Assembly: GCA_003222895.1 (NCBI GenBank)
Contig: QHXI01000054.1
Location: 47,255-111,254 of the forward strand
Direction of reading: 5' to 3'
Length of the DNA: 64,000 nt
Source of the DNA: Acidobacteriota bacterium
GTDB taxonomy: Bacteria; Acidobacteriota; Blastocatellia; Pyrinomonadales; Pyrinomonadaceae
Both the position numbers and the translations under genes were made by a program. A model generated the notes under the pieces. The model was given only the letters and a program-made list of their open reading frames with translations. It searched no databases and was not told the origin of the DNA. Below are positions 16,650 to 26,128 of the stretch, piece after piece (positions within the stretch are counted from its first letter, which is position 1; every line of letters begins with the position of its first letter).

Positions 16650-17642
16650 TTACGGTTCCAGCCAAACCTGCGGCACGCGCGCATCGCGCGCTTCGTCTTC
16701 CAACTGTTGCCAACGCGCATTAAGCGCCGCGCGCGTCGCGAGCAAGTCATCCAGACGCTGCGTCAAACTTGTCCGTTCGTCTGTATTGATTTGCGAGTTT
16801 GGATCGGCCGGGTATCCATTCGGATACCCATAGATGTTTGGGTAGCCATAAATATTCGGATAACCATAGACGTTCGGATAACCGTAGATGTTCGGATTGC
16901 CATAGATGTTTGGATAGATGCTTCTTTGCCCGCGATTCGGATACTGCGGCACAGTGCGGCCATCGCCGATTACTCCCACGCCAGTGCCGCGAATGTTCGG
17001 CGCAGTTTGTGGACCATAAATGTCGTAAGGCGATTCGAGCACCAAACCCGTAACGCCCGTCGGCGTCACCTCGCCGAGCCGCGCGCGGACAAAATTTACC
17101 TGCGCATCATTAGTCGCGATCTCGCTTCTGAGCGTTCTCGCCCGGCCGCGCCAGTAGGCCTGGTCGCGCGCTTCGAGATCAGCCTTGTCGCGGGCTCGTT
17201 CGAGCATCGAAAATTCTTCGGCCTCTCTACGCTCGCGAGTTTGCGCCACAGATGGCAAGCCCAACTCGACCCGTCGTTGCTCGTACAGTTTTTCACTTTC
17301 GATCCGGCGAGCTCTGATGGCTTCGAGGTCGCGATTGGTAAGCGTCACGCGCGCGCGCGCGGCTGGAGCCGGGGCGCTTTGTGGCTGTTCTTCCGGAGTG
17401 TGCTTGAAAAAGCCGCCGGCCGTTTCGTTGTTGGCGCGTTCAGTTCCCGGAATATCGACCAGCGTAAGCAACACTGTCTGATTGAATCCCGGGGAAAGTT
17501 CGTAGGTCAACGTCACTTTCGTCATCGTAAATTCGGCAGGTATTTCGATGCGCCGGCCGTCGCGAAACACCAGCGTGTAAGCGCTCGCGGTGACGGCCGC
17601 GATCAAGATCAGCAATCCGGCGAATGAAAGTTTCTGCAACAT
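16650..17642 (-). CDS. Exported protein with YGYPNI tandem repeats
   Basis: 330 residues, not a recognised family. A signal peptide (LLILIAAVTASA) is followed by a short beta domain (YTLVFRDGRRIEIPAEF...). Next come a charged helical region rich in R/E (about 100-175, probable coiled coil) and a proline/tyrosine-rich repeat (NIYGYP units, about 240-275). A final helix (SLTQRLDDLLATRAALNARW) ends the chain. The N-terminal strand pattern recalls small surface-associated domains of soil bacteria. No operon partners are close on the same strand. Confidence 0.75.
   Translation of the reverse strand: MLQKLSFAGLLILIAAVTASAYTLVFRDGRRIEIPAEFTMTKVTLTYELSPGFNQTVLLTLVDIPGTERANNETAGGFFKHTPEEQPQSAPAPAARARVTLTNRDLEAIRARRIESEKLYEQRRVELGLPSVAQTRERREAEEFSMLERARDKADLEARDQAYWRGRARTLRSEIATNDAQVNFVRARLGEVTPTGVTGLVLESPYDIYGPQTAPNIRGTGVGVIGDGRTVPQYPNRGQRSIYPNIYGNPNIYGYPNVYGYPNIYGYPNIYGYPNGYPADPNSQINTDERTSLTQRLDDLLATRAALNARWQQLEDEARDARVPQVWLEP
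16816..16920 (-). repeat. 18-bp coding tandem repeat (NIYGYP)
   Basis: About five imperfect 18-base units encode N-[IV]-Y-G-[YN]-P inside the exported protein gene. The units differ by silent and a few missense changes, so the repeat is old enough to have diverged but still keeps the peptide. Confidence 0.7.
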
Positions 17643-17713
17643 GATAACCCTTCCTCTCTTCGTCAGGCATACTTCATCAGCAAGGACTCGGGCAAAATTA
17701 ATTCAGGATGCAA

Positions 17714-19345
17714 CTACTTGATCGAGTTCGGGGCCGAACTCTTTACATAGCCGTCGCGCGCTTTCACGGCGACATTCGGTCTATTAACGCGAACGCGAAT
17801 CTGGCGTCGATCGCCATCAGAAGCGTTCGAACTCTTTGGGTAATAACCAAGCGTGTACTGACGGCGCAGCTCTTCCGAAATTCGCGTGAACGCTTCGGCA
17901 AGCTGCGCTGTGTTGTTCGCTTGATAAAGTCGTCCGCCGGTTTTGTCTGCCAGCGAGTGCAGATAGTGATCCGCGCGATCGTAATCGGCCTTGCTCGTGC
18001 CCGGCAGCGGGACACCGTTGTTAAGCGGAACGTTATACGTCTGCTGAGACGTTGTCGTGCCGAACACTCCGCGCCGAGTTGTAGTCACTGTTACAGCGCC
18101 GGTGCCTTGCATCGCGCGCCGGTAATCACTTGTGTCGTACTGGATCGGATAGATTAGCGCGTCCAACTCTTCAACTTCTTTCAGAGTGGATTGATAGGTC
18201 GCCTGTTGACTCGAAGTATCTACGCCGTCGGTGAACAGCACGATCGCTTTGCGTCCTTTGATTTTGTTCAGCCGCTCCTGAATCGTCAGCGCAACCGCAT
18301 CATACAAACGCGTCGAGCTACCGGTGTTGGCATTCACTTCGATCACGCTTTCGATCAGATTCAGATCGTTCGTGGCTTCAGTCAGCAACAAGACTTCATC
18401 ATTGAAGCTGACGACCAGCACATGATCCTGTGGTCGCAATTGTTTCGCGAATTCGATCGCGGCCTCTCGGATCTCGGACAAGTGAAAATGCGTTGAAGCC
18501 GAAGTATCCAGGAGAAGCGCAACCGTGAACGGTTTTTCTGACGGCTCGAAGTAAGCGATGGATTGATCGACGCCGTTTTCCGAAATCGTAAAGTCTTCCC
18601 GTTTCAGGTTTGGAATGAAACGCCCCTGTCGATCCAGAACGCTCACCGGCACCGTGACCAACGTCGTATCAACGCGAACGACGTCATCTTCATCAACTTC
18701 TTCCGGTGTAGGTTGAGCTGTAGCGGCTGATTTTGCGGCGTCTTCTGGAGGCGAGGCGTCCTGCGTTCTGCTTCCCGCGTTTGTCAAAGTTGGCGGGCGT
18801 AATGCCGGCGCCACTTGACTGCCGATTAGCGTAGGTTCCTGGGTCGGCGCGATTCGCTGCGTCGGTACCGGGTCTTTCGTCTGCACTGGTTGCGGCTCGG
18901 TAACGCCGACTCGTCGAGGTCGGGTGGCGAATGAAGATTGTGGAGCGTTTACAACTGACGATTGGTCAGACTCTGATGTCGGCTGCGACGCGGGCTTGGC
19001 CGGTTGTGACGAATTCGATCGTGGCGCTGTCGAGGTAACTGGCTTTGCTGTAGCGCGCGAGGGTTCCTTCGCATCATTCATCTGACGCGCGTCGCCATTA
19101 ATCGCCAGAGAACTCTCATATTGATCTTGTTTCTTCAGGATGTAGGCGCCGTGCGGGCACACGGCCGACGTCAGGTACGCGACGATCACGTAACCCTCAG
19201 GGACCGGAACGCCCTGACAGATCTTCATCGTGTCACTGCGGGGCTTATTTGCAGCTTTGTTACCGGCTCGAGGCGGAGTTTGGCCTTGAGTGATTATCCC
19301 CGAGCTAAAGGCGAGGACGAGCAACCCAGCGACATAAGACTTCAT
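17714..19345 (-). CDS. VWFA-related protein of the acidobacterial type
   Basis: 543-residue exported protein: signal peptide, a short N-terminal domain with paired Cys (MKICQGVPVP...AVCPHGAYIL), and a long Ser/Pro/Thr linker (about 85-225). A conserved strand (VRVDTTLVTVPVSVLDRQG) leads into a von Willebrand A domain with MIDAS motif LLLDTSASTHF and LFTDGVDTSS. The C-terminus (RQYTLGYYP) is typical of the 'VWFA-related Acidobacterial domain' family, which is expanded in Acidobacteriota. Function unknown; metal-dependent adhesion or protein binding outside the inner membrane is inferred. Confidence 0.88.
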   Translation of the reverse strand: MKSYVAGLLVLAFSSGIITQGQTPPRAGNKAANKPRSDTMKICQGVPVPEGYVIVAYLTSAVCPHGAYILKKQDQYESSLAINGDARQMNDAKEPSRATAKPVTSTAPRSNSSQPAKPASQPTSESDQSSVVNAPQSSFATRPRRVGVTEPQPVQTKDPVPTQRIAPTQEPTLIGSQVAPALRPPTLTNAGSRTQDASPPEDAAKSAATAQPTPEEVDEDDVVRVDTTLVTVPVSVLDRQGRFIPNLKREDFTISENGVDQSIAYFEPSEKPFTVALLLDTSASTHFHLSEIREAAIEFAKQLRPQDHVLVVSFNDEVLLLTEATNDLNLIESVIEVNANTGSSTRLYDAVALTIQERLNKIKGRKAIVLFTDGVDTSSQQATYQSTLKEVEELDALIYPIQYDTSDYRRAMQGTGAVTVTTTRRGVFGTTTSQQTYNVPLNNGVPLPGTSKADYDRADHYLHSLADKTGGRLYQANNTAQLAEAFTRISEELRRQYTLGYYPKSSNASDGDRRQIRVRVNRPNVAVKARDGYVKSSAPNSIK

Positions 19346-19386
19346 AGTCGCTACCCCCTTGACTGATTTTCCCGAATTTTGCGCGC

Positions 19387-19414
19387 ATTATACTCCGAGC
19401 GTGTTAAAGATCAA
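19387..19414 (-). promoter_or_regulatory. Predicted sigma70-type promoter of the VWFA gene
   Basis: Minus-strand TTGATC and a perfect TATAAT separated by 16 bases, about 40 bases upstream of the ATG at 19345. Confidence 0.55.
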
Positions 19415-19579
19415 ACGACTAACACGTCGATGAATCCGCAAACTGTGAATGAGAAATCTTGTGATTATCGTCTCAGTTTGATGTACAATCCGCACGTTTC
19501 CGAACAACCCCTCGCATGATGCGGCGCTGCTGACGGCGCGCCGCGCGATCTTAAGGTTTCACAGGAGGAACCAGGCAAA

Positions 19580-19942
19580 ATGGCAAAGACAGTTTGTAAG
19601 CTCCTCGGCGTCGTCTTCGTAATTGTGGGCATCGCCGGTTTCGTGGCTCCGCATCTGTTGGGCGCACATCTTAGTCCGGCGCATAACCTCGTGCATATCG
19701 TCTCAGGTGCGATCGCGTTGTACTTCGGCTTTGCTGGATCAGCAGGCGCCGCGCGCGGATTCTGCATTATCTTTGGAATTGTCTATCTGCTGCTGGGAAT
19801 ATGCGGTTGGTTCCTGGGCACGGGCGCCGATCACATGTTCGCACTCGGCACGCTCTTGATGCTCGGCAAAGTCGATCACATCATCCATATTCTGCTCGGT
19901 GTGATCTTCCTGGCCGGTGGAGCGTTGGGCGGAAGAGACTAG
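19580..19942 (+). CDS. DUF4383 family membrane protein
   Basis: 120 residues with four hydrophobic segments (VCKLLGVVFVIVGIAGFV, NLVHIVSGAIALYFGFAG, GFCIIFGIVYLLLGICGWFL, IIHILLGVIFLAGGAL). The H-x-x-S/L pattern (HNLVHIVSGA, DHIIHILLGV) is characteristic of DUF4383 inner-membrane proteins of unknown function. A strong ribosome site (AGGAGG) precedes the ATG. Confidence 0.8.
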   Translation: MAKTVCKLLGVVFVIVGIAGFVAPHLLGAHLSPAHNLVHIVSGAIALYFGFAGSAGAARGFCIIFGIVYLLLGICGWFLGTGADHMFALGTLLMLGKVDHIIHILLGVIFLAGGALGGRD

Positions 19943-20052
19943 GTTCGATTTCGTTCCGCGATCAAGTTGAATTTTAAGAGCGCAAGCGTTTGCGCGAGGG
20001 CCATTGTTTCCTCGCTTCGCGCAATGCCTGCGCTCTTTCAATTTGGCGAGGT

Positions 20053-22392
20053 CTATTTGAAACGAAGATTCACGCCGCCACGAGCCACAAATCCTGGAGC
20101 GCGAAAACCATTTTCATAATATCGGGCGGCAAAGAGATTCTCAGCGCCCGCAAATAACGTCATCGCCACTCGCTCAGAAATATTTCGCTCGTAACTTCCA
20201 AACAGATCGGCTTTGGTGTAGCCAGAGAAAGTCAGCTCGGCCATCCGAAACGGAAAGTTGCTTTCGAAGACGGGTGCGATATAGGCGCCGGTGCGATTCA
20301 GATCGAAGTTGAGCTGAAACGCGCGATAGCGTTGATTGAAATCAAACCCGAACAAGTGCTTCGGGATCACGTATTCAGGTTGCAGGCCGGCCGACGGTAC
20401 GAAGCGATCGCTGTTCGTGTAGGTGTACGATGCGCGCAGATTCGCGTTCCGCCATGGTGCGGCCTCGGCATAGGTTTCGACGCCGCGCGAGATGCCGCCT
20501 GGCTGATTCAGGTAACCGCTGAAGCGTCCGACGCCCAGCGGATCGACGATGAAACTCTTAAAAGCAATCACTCGCTGCAAATGTGTGTAGAAATAGGTTG
20601 CGCCGACGCGCGCGCGATCGTTCCCGAGGCGCTGATCGAATCCCGCATCGAAACCGATCGATTGCTCGGGGCGCAAGGTCGGATCGCCAAAGCGCACGAA
20701 CCCTGCTTGCGCAAATGTTCCTTGCCCGAACCTTTCGAATAGCGAGGGCGCGCGAAACCCATTGCCGACGTGCGCGCGCAATTTCGTGTTGCTTGATCGA
20801 ATGAAGTAGGCGATCGAGCCGTCTCCGGTTAAAGAATTTTCCGGATTGACACTCGCCAGAAAACCAGGCCGATCCGCCGCCCGCACTTTGAAGAACTGTC
20901 CGCGCGCGCCAAATGAAATTTGTAAGCGATCGTTCAGCAGGAAGATTTGATCCTGGGCAAATACTGCGGCAGTCCGTTGTCGATCGGTGGTGTTATTTAC
21001 GGCGCTGAATGATGGAATGGACGATTGAAAGATTGATTCGCGTTCGTACTCGAAACCCGCCGTCGCCAGGGTGTGACGGCCCATCCGCAAGTTTGCTCGC
21101 GCATCGATCGTGTCAGTACTTCCGTTGTTCACGCTTTGAAATGCGAAGTCGCCAAACGGATAGAACGACGCAAACTTTGGATCGATCTGATCGCCGTTGT
21201 AATTGCGACGCCGCGTCCCGACGTGCTGATACGCAATTGAATAAGAGAGCTTGTCATTTACTTGCTGAACGACTTTGACCGAACCGACAAGGACGCGGTT
21301 GCGCCGCCCTTCATCCGGATTGTTGAAGTCAGGTTGGAAAGTCACGCCGGCGCTGGCTGCGGGATACAGCCCTCGATTGAACGCCGCCGGCAACGCGAAC
21401 GGATTGTCGTTCAGCCGCGCATTCGAAATCGTGCCGTAGAAGTTTGCGCTGATCGACAACGATGGGCGCGGATTGAATTGCCAACGCGCCGTGCCGACCG
21501 TGTTGCCGTATTCATCGTTGCCATCGACGCCTTTGCGCACATCGATGCGCGTCAATCCAAAGCTAATCCCGCTGCGCCGTCCCAAACCGGCTGAACCTTT
21601 CAATCGTTCGCGAAACAAGCTAAGGCTCCCGCCGTCAAATCCAAATTCAAAATGCGGATCGCCAGTTCCGGTTTGAGTTACGAGATTCACGACTCCGCCA
21701 ATGGCGTTCGTTCCGTAAATCGACGAACCGGATCCGCGCAGAATCTCAATTCGATCAAGATCGACCGGCAATAGATCGGTCACAAATGAAACTGCCGAGC
21801 CGTTGATGTCGGACGCATCGCGCACGCGCAAGCCGTCGAGCAAAATCGCGGTGTCGAAATTTCGCTGACCACGCAAACGAATCGTTGTCAGCTCGCCGTA
21901 GGAACCCTGCTGCTGAATACGAACGCCGGGAATGCCACGCAGAGCTTCCGGCAAACTCAACTCACGCTTCGCTTCGATCGTTTGCTCGTCCAGCGAGCTA
22001 ATCGCTTTGGAAGTTTCATCGACGCGCTGGGCAGTTCCATTCGCGGTAACTACAACATTCTCGCTCACTGAATCGACTGAAAGCTGAACGTCGTTCGCCA
22101 GTGATTGTCCGCGGTCGACATGCAATGATTTCGAAGTGAACGTCGCAAAGCCTTTCGCTTTCACCTCGACGACATAGTCGCCCGGCGGAACCGACTTGAA
22201 CGAGTATTCGCCGTTGTCGTCGCTGACGGCCAGCAGATAGACACCCGCGCGAGATCGCAGCGAGACCTCGGCGCCCGCAACATTTGCGTCACGCTCGTCA
22301 GTCACGCGACCGCGAATCGATGTCGAACTCTGAGCGATCGTAGAGATCGCGGCCATGGAAAACAGCAGTGCTAATAACAGAAACTTTTTCAT
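20053..22392 (-). CDS. btuB: TonB-dependent outer-membrane receptor, probable cobalamin/corrinoid transporter (BtuB-like)
   Basis: 779 residues with a signal peptide (LLLALLFSMAAISTIAQ). A carboxypeptidase-regulatory domain (SIRGRVTDERDANVAGAEV) precedes a plug domain (EALRGIPGVRIQQQGSYGEL, IEILRGSGSSIYGTNAIGGVVN) and a 22-strand barrel ending in an aromatic-type C-terminus (GGVNLRFK). It is the last gene of a minus-strand run with an ABC transporter behind a cobalamin riboswitch, so vitamin B12 or another corrinoid is the inferred substrate. The extra N-terminal domain is absent from E. coli BtuB but common in this phylum. It lies 17 bases after btuD. Confidence 0.85.
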   Translation of the reverse strand: MKKFLLLALLFSMAAISTIAQSSTSIRGRVTDERDANVAGAEVSLRSRAGVYLLAVSDDNGEYSFKSVPPGDYVVEVKAKGFATFTSKSLHVDRGQSLANDVQLSVDSVSENVVVTANGTAQRVDETSKAISSLDEQTIEAKRELSLPEALRGIPGVRIQQQGSYGELTTIRLRGQRNFDTAILLDGLRVRDASDINGSAVSFVTDLLPVDLDRIEILRGSGSSIYGTNAIGGVVNLVTQTGTGDPHFEFGFDGGSLSLFRERLKGSAGLGRRSGISFGLTRIDVRKGVDGNDEYGNTVGTARWQFNPRPSLSISANFYGTISNARLNDNPFALPAAFNRGLYPAASAGVTFQPDFNNPDEGRRNRVLVGSVKVVQQVNDKLSYSIAYQHVGTRRRNYNGDQIDPKFASFYPFGDFAFQSVNNGSTDTIDARANLRMGRHTLATAGFEYERESIFQSSIPSFSAVNNTTDRQRTAAVFAQDQIFLLNDRLQISFGARGQFFKVRAADRPGFLASVNPENSLTGDGSIAYFIRSSNTKLRAHVGNGFRAPSLFERFGQGTFAQAGFVRFGDPTLRPEQSIGFDAGFDQRLGNDRARVGATYFYTHLQRVIAFKSFIVDPLGVGRFSGYLNQPGGISRGVETYAEAAPWRNANLRASYTYTNSDRFVPSAGLQPEYVIPKHLFGFDFNQRYRAFQLNFDLNRTGAYIAPVFESNFPFRMAELTFSGYTKADLFGSYERNISERVAMTLFAGAENLFAARYYENGFRAPGFVARGGVNLRFK

Positions 22393-22409
22393 CCTTCATC
22401 CCTCATCCT

Positions 22410-23189
22410 TCATCCTTGAGTATGCACCGGGGTAATTCGCGGCGCGCCGCTAACTGGATGCGCGTCCACCAATACCTGCAAATCGAAAACTTTTTTGAGC
22501 AGATCGACTGTTAAGACTTCCTCAGGCAATCCGACGGCGATCGTGTGGCCATCTTTCAAAAGCATTACTCGCGTCGCGAATTCAGCCGCGAGATTCACGT
22601 CGTGAGTGACTACCACCGCCGCAGTGTCCGCTCGATCGCACCGGCCGCGCACCAGTCTCAGCATCATTGCTTGATGCGCAAGATCGAGATTGGCGGTTGG
22701 CTCATCGAGCAAGAGAAATTTCGCTTCCGTGGCGAGCGCACGAGCCAGCACCGCGCGTTGCCGTTCTCCACCGGACAATTCGTTCATCAAACGATCCGCA
22801 AAGCCATCAAGCTCAGTCTCGCGCAAAGTCTTTTGCACGATTTCGATATCTCGCTCAGTCTCCCAGCCCCAGGCGTTGGACCAGGCGAAGCGTCCGCCGA
22901 GCACGAACTCCATCACCGTTACCGGGAATCGAAGTTCGGCCTCTTGAGCCACAACCGCGATTCGTCGCGCAACGGCGCGACGCGAATACGATTTGATTGA
23001 ACGTTCATCGAGGAGCACTTCACCCGCAGACAGAGCAACACTGCCGTTGAGCGCCCGCAGTAAAGTCGATTTGCCGGCGCCGTTCGGCCCAATGATCGCG
23101 ACAACATCTTTGGGTGTCGCGGTGAGCGAAACGCCGCCAATTGCCTCGCGCTCGTCATAATTCACGGTGATTTTGCGTGCTTCTAACAT
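22410..23189 (-). CDS. btuD: ABC transporter ATP-binding protein (BtuD-like)
   Basis: 259-residue ATPase of the iron-siderophore/B12 class. Walker A is IIGPNGAGKSTLLRAL, the signature is NELSGGERQRAVLARAL, Walker B is FLLLDEPTANLD, with Q-loop VVAQEAE and switch VVVTHDVN. It powers the BtuC-type permease at the inner membrane. Tight spacing with the PP-loop ATPase gene (3 bases) and the receptor gene supports co-transcription. Confidence 0.92.
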   Translation of the reverse strand: MLEARKITVNYDEREAIGGVSLTATPKDVVAIIGPNGAGKSTLLRALNGSVALSAGEVLLDERSIKSYSRRAVARRIAVVAQEAELRFPVTVMEFVLGGRFAWSNAWGWETERDIEIVQKTLRETELDGFADRLMNELSGGERQRAVLARALATEAKFLLLDEPTANLDLAHQAMMLRLVRGRCDRADTAAVVVTHDVNLAAEFATRVMLLKDGHTIAVGLPEEVLTVDLLKKVFDLQVLVDAHPVSGAPRITPVHTQG

Positions 23190-23192
23190 CTT

Positions 23193-23903
23193 TCAAATCC
23201 CTGCTTTCGCGGCCGACTTGCTCGCTTCGTAAGAATTTTCAGAGAGCAGCAAATCCGCATAAATAAAACCTTCCCGTTCGGTAATCTCGCCCACCTTGAT
23301 TGATACGGGCGTTCTGAACATCGGCCCGTCGAAAGCGAAGGTATGAAACTCTCCTCGCTCACCACATGGATCGATGTTCGCAGGAAGATCTCTCAGGAAC
23401 TGTTCGTTGAATTCACGTCCGGCAAAGCTCGCGTCGAGTTGTCGCGGGTCAACACAAGTGACGACGGCGCGCAAACCGCCAGCGATCATTTCTCTCGCTA
23501 ACTTATCCGTGGGCATCCGCCAGATCGGCGACAAGGGAGTAATGCCAGTTCCGGACAACTTTGCTTCTCGATATTCCTTGATGTCTTCGAGAAACAGATC
23601 GCCGAACGCCATGCACTCAATCCCCAGTCGCTTCGCCTCTGCGATAAATTTTCCCATCGCTGCTTCATATTCAGCATTAGTGCAGGGATACGGCAGTTCG
23701 ATAATGTGCAAAGCCAGCCCCACGGCTTCTGCCTGTAGTCGCAGCAACTCTATTCGCACCGCGTGAATCGCGATGCGTTGATAGAGTCGATTGACAGTTG
23801 TCAGGAGTCCGACGACTTCAACCTCAGATTGTTGACGCAGAACATGCAGCGACCACGCGCTGTCCTTGCCGCTGCTCCAACTCAAAAGAGTTTTCTTACG
23901 CAT
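23193..23903 (-). CDS. Dph6-like PP-loop ATP pyrophosphatase in the B12 operon
   Basis: 236 residues of the adenine-nucleotide alpha-hydrolase superfamily, Dph6/MJ0570-related. The PP-loop is LSWSSGKDSAWSLHVLR. Further family stretches are CTNAEYEAAM, GIECMAFGDLFLEDIKEYRE, and DPCGERGEFHTFAFDGPMF. In archaea and eukaryotes Dph6 amidates diphthine on EF-2, but bacteria lack diphthamide, so the reaction here must differ. Its place between permease and ATPase genes of a B12-riboswitch operon suggests a role in corrinoid use or modification (inference). The ATG at 23903 is chosen; the long upstream frame is a shadow over btuC. Confidence 0.85.
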   Translation of the reverse strand: MRKKTLLSWSSGKDSAWSLHVLRQQSEVEVVGLLTTVNRLYQRIAIHAVRIELLRLQAEAVGLALHIIELPYPCTNAEYEAAMGKFIAEAKRLGIECMAFGDLFLEDIKEYREAKLSGTGITPLSPIWRMPTDKLAREMIAGGLRAVVTCVDPRQLDASFAGREFNEQFLRDLPANIDPCGERGEFHTFAFDGPMFRTPVSIKVGEITEREGFIYADLLLSENSYEASKSAAKAGI

Positions 23904-23959
23904 CGATTTACGAGTGGCGGAAGCTGCTAACTTGCGGGTTCGCGAATTAGCAATTTGCG

Positions 23960-24970
23960 CTACTTTCGCAGCAAATAAATAAACAGTGGGGCGCCAATCA
24001 GCGCGGTGATCGCGCCCACCGGCAATTCGCGCGGCGCGATCATTGTGCGTGCGACAGTGTCGGCAACGATCACGAACGCGGCGCCCGCCAGCGCCGCCGC
24101 AATAATCACCAGGCGATTGTCGCCGCCAAAAGAAAGCCGGACGAGGTGCGGGACGACCAATCCGACATAGCCGACAGATCCGCCCGAGGCGACTGATGCT
24201 CCGACCAGCAGACTCGCAGCTACGAACACAGTTATGCGTACGCGGCCAGTCTCCACGCCTAAGTCGAAAGCATCGCGCTCTCCCAACATCATGAGGTTGA
24301 GCGGGCGGGCATGCGCAGCCAGCAACGCAACTCCGATTAAGGCCACCACCAGGGTCAACGCTAGAGAACTCGTAGTCGCGCCCGACAGATCGCCAAGCAA
24401 CCAGAAGGTGAACGAACGAATTCGCGTCGCGTCCATGAGCGCCGTCAAGAAAACGATCGCTGATGAAAGAAATGTGGTGACGATGATCCCGGCCAGGATC
24501 AAACGTTCCGGCGTCGTGCCCGCGCGGCCGCGGGCCAGGTAATACACGAAGACCGTCGCCAACAGCGCGCCCGCAAAAGCCAGCACCGGCCGGCTCCATT
24601 CGTGGGCGCCGAAAAAAACCAGCGCCATCATCGTTCCCACCGCCGCGCCGTTTGACACACCGAGCAGATATGGCTCGGCAAGCGGATTTCGCAACAGGGC
24701 CTGGTATGCGGCACCCGCTGCTGCCAACGACATACCGACGACGCCGGCGAGCAGGATGCGCGGCAGACGAAGATCAAAAAGTATCGCGTGCTCTTCCGGA
24801 GTTAGTCCGCAGTTTGATTTTCCGGTCAGCGCGCACAATGATCCCGCAAGGGGCAGCCGCTGACTTCCGATTACGGACGCGACCACCACAATCGCCGCGA
24901 GCATCACCAGCAGCGATACGCAGATGATCAGCGTGCGCGAAAAAGTTATGCGCGTGATCGGCGACCTCAC
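23960..24970 (-). CDS. btuC: FecCD/BtuC-family ABC transporter permease
   Basis: 336 residues with about ten membrane helices. Family landmarks are LRLPRILLAGVVGMSLAAAGAAYQALLRNPLAEPYLLGVSNGAA near residues 67-110, the GGSVGYVGLVVPHLVRL loop that contacts the ATPase, and APRELPVGAITALIGAPLFIYLL at the C-terminus. It forms the inner-membrane channel for cobalamin. It begins with GTG overlapping the TGA stop of btuF (GTGA). Confidence 0.92.
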   Translation of the reverse strand: MRSPITRITFSRTLIICVSLLVMLAAIVVVASVIGSQRLPLAGSLCALTGKSNCGLTPEEHAILFDLRLPRILLAGVVGMSLAAAGAAYQALLRNPLAEPYLLGVSNGAAVGTMMALVFFGAHEWSRPVLAFAGALLATVFVYYLARGRAGTTPERLILAGIIVTTFLSSAIVFLTALMDATRIRSFTFWLLGDLSGATTSSLALTLVVALIGVALLAAHARPLNLMMLGERDAFDLGVETGRVRITVFVAASLLVGASVASGGSVGYVGLVVPHLVRLSFGGDNRLVIIAAALAGAAFVIVADTVARTMIAPRELPVGAITALIGAPLFIYLLRK

Positions 24971-25866
24971 TTGAATGCCTCCGGATGCAGCGCGCGCGCG
25001 ATTTCTTCCAGACCATCGACGAGTCTTGGCCCGGGACGGGAAAGAAGATCGCCGTTGATTTTGTAGACCCGACCACTCAAAACCGCGGGCGAGTTCTTGA
25101 GGGCGGTCACCACCTTTGAGTTTCCCTCTCCCATGGATCCGCCGGTCGGCAAAATAATCGCGTCGGGCTTCGCAGCCAGCGCCGCTTCGTCACTGAATCG
25201 GGGAAACGCGCCGGACACATCCGCTGTCACTGAGGCTCCGCCGGCGCGTTTGATCAAATCAGTCAGGAACGCGTCGCGTCCGATCGTGTACAGCGGTTCG
25301 CCGGAAACTTGATAGAAAACCTTGACCTGCTTGCCAGTTCCGGCTGCCGCTTCGATCGCAGTGGCGCGTTTTCGCAATGCGGCAACGATACCGGCAGAAT
25401 GCTCGTGCTCATTAAGTAAATCGCCGAGCGTTTGAATCGAATGAAAAACGTCGTCGAGACTCTGCGGGTTCGTAACGTAGGCGGCGATCTGCTGTGCGCT
25501 GAGTTGGCTGGTAAATGCTTCGAGTTGTGAGGCGGTCGAAACCAAAACCACTTGCGGCTTCAACGCCACGATTCGTTCGATGCTGGGATTCATCGTGTCG
25601 CCAACCTTTGCGACATTCTTCGCAGCATCCGGATAATCGCAGTAAGTCGTGTCGCCAACTAAGCGATCCCCCGCGCCGACCGCATAAACAATTTCAGTCA
25701 GGTTCGGCGCGAGCGAAACGATGCGATCGATTTTGACGGGAAGAACGACGCGACGGCCGGCTTCGTCGGTGACTTCGCGGGTTGCGGATGATGACGGAGG
25801 AGCGAGCTGGCGCGAACAAGATGCGACCAACCCAATTGCAATTGCTACAAGCAAGATATGGAGCAA
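24967..25866 (-). CDS. btuF: Cobalamin-binding lipoprotein of ABC transporter (BtuF-like)
   Basis: Periplasmic binding protein, about 299 residues from the proposed TTG start at 25866 (MLHILLVAIAIGLVASC, with lipobox LVASC). The class III binding-protein fold is clear: RIVSLAPNLTEIVYAVGAGDRLVG, YCDYPDAAKNVAKVGD, and SRPGPRLVDGLEEIARAL at the C-terminus. No ATG lies near the signal peptide; the frame stays open upstream to 26139, but that stretch is made of hairpin repeats. The substrate is inferred from the cobalamin riboswitch. First gene of the operon. Confidence 0.87.
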   Translation of the reverse strand: MLHILLVAIAIGLVASCSRQLAPPSSSATREVTDEAGRRVVLPVKIDRIVSLAPNLTEIVYAVGAGDRLVGDTTYCDYPDAAKNVAKVGDTMNPSIERIVALKPQVVLVSTASQLEAFTSQLSAQQIAAYVTNPQSLDDVFHSIQTLGDLLNEHEHSAGIVAALRKRATAIEAAAGTGKQVKVFYQVSGEPLYTIGRDAFLTDLIKRAGGASVTADVSGAFPRFSDEAALAAKPDAIILPTGGSMGEGNSKVVTALKNSPAVLSGRVYKINGDLLSRPGPRLVDGLEEIARALHPEAFK

Positions 25867-25875
25867 CCGATTCGA

Positions 25876-26090
25876 GTCCGCGCAGCGGACGAACGAAAAT
25901 AGCCCAGCACCTTTAGTGCTGGGATCAACGTCCGAATTTTTGTGCAAAGCCCGTGAAACGGGCGACAGAAAATCGGCTGGTGACTGATCGGGTAAAACTC
26001 TGTCGTCCGCTTCGCGGACTGAAAGGCTTACTATGAACTCTAACCCAGCGATGAATCGCTGGGCTATGGTCGTTCGTCCGCTACGCGGAC
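25876..26090. repeat. Hairpin-repeat cluster in the btuF leader
   Basis: Six perfect hairpins lie between the riboswitch terminator and btuF. Three share GTCCGC/GCGGAC arms (25876-25890, 26005-26019, 26076-26090). Two share CCCAGC/GCTGGG arms (25903-25923, 26044-26063). One is GCCCGTGAAACGGGC (25949-25963), related to the cluster at 10941-11195. They lengthen the leader RNA by roughly 250 bases and appear to be inserted extragenic repeats. Confidence 0.7.
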
Positions 26091-26128
26091 TCATCCGAGC
26101 CCGGCGGGTCGTCTTCCTTTCCTGAATC

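Noticed and set aside
23904..24599. Upstream extension of the Dph6-like frame
   Set aside because: It overlaps btuC in another frame and contains no family sequence; ATG 23903 gives the exact family N-terminus.
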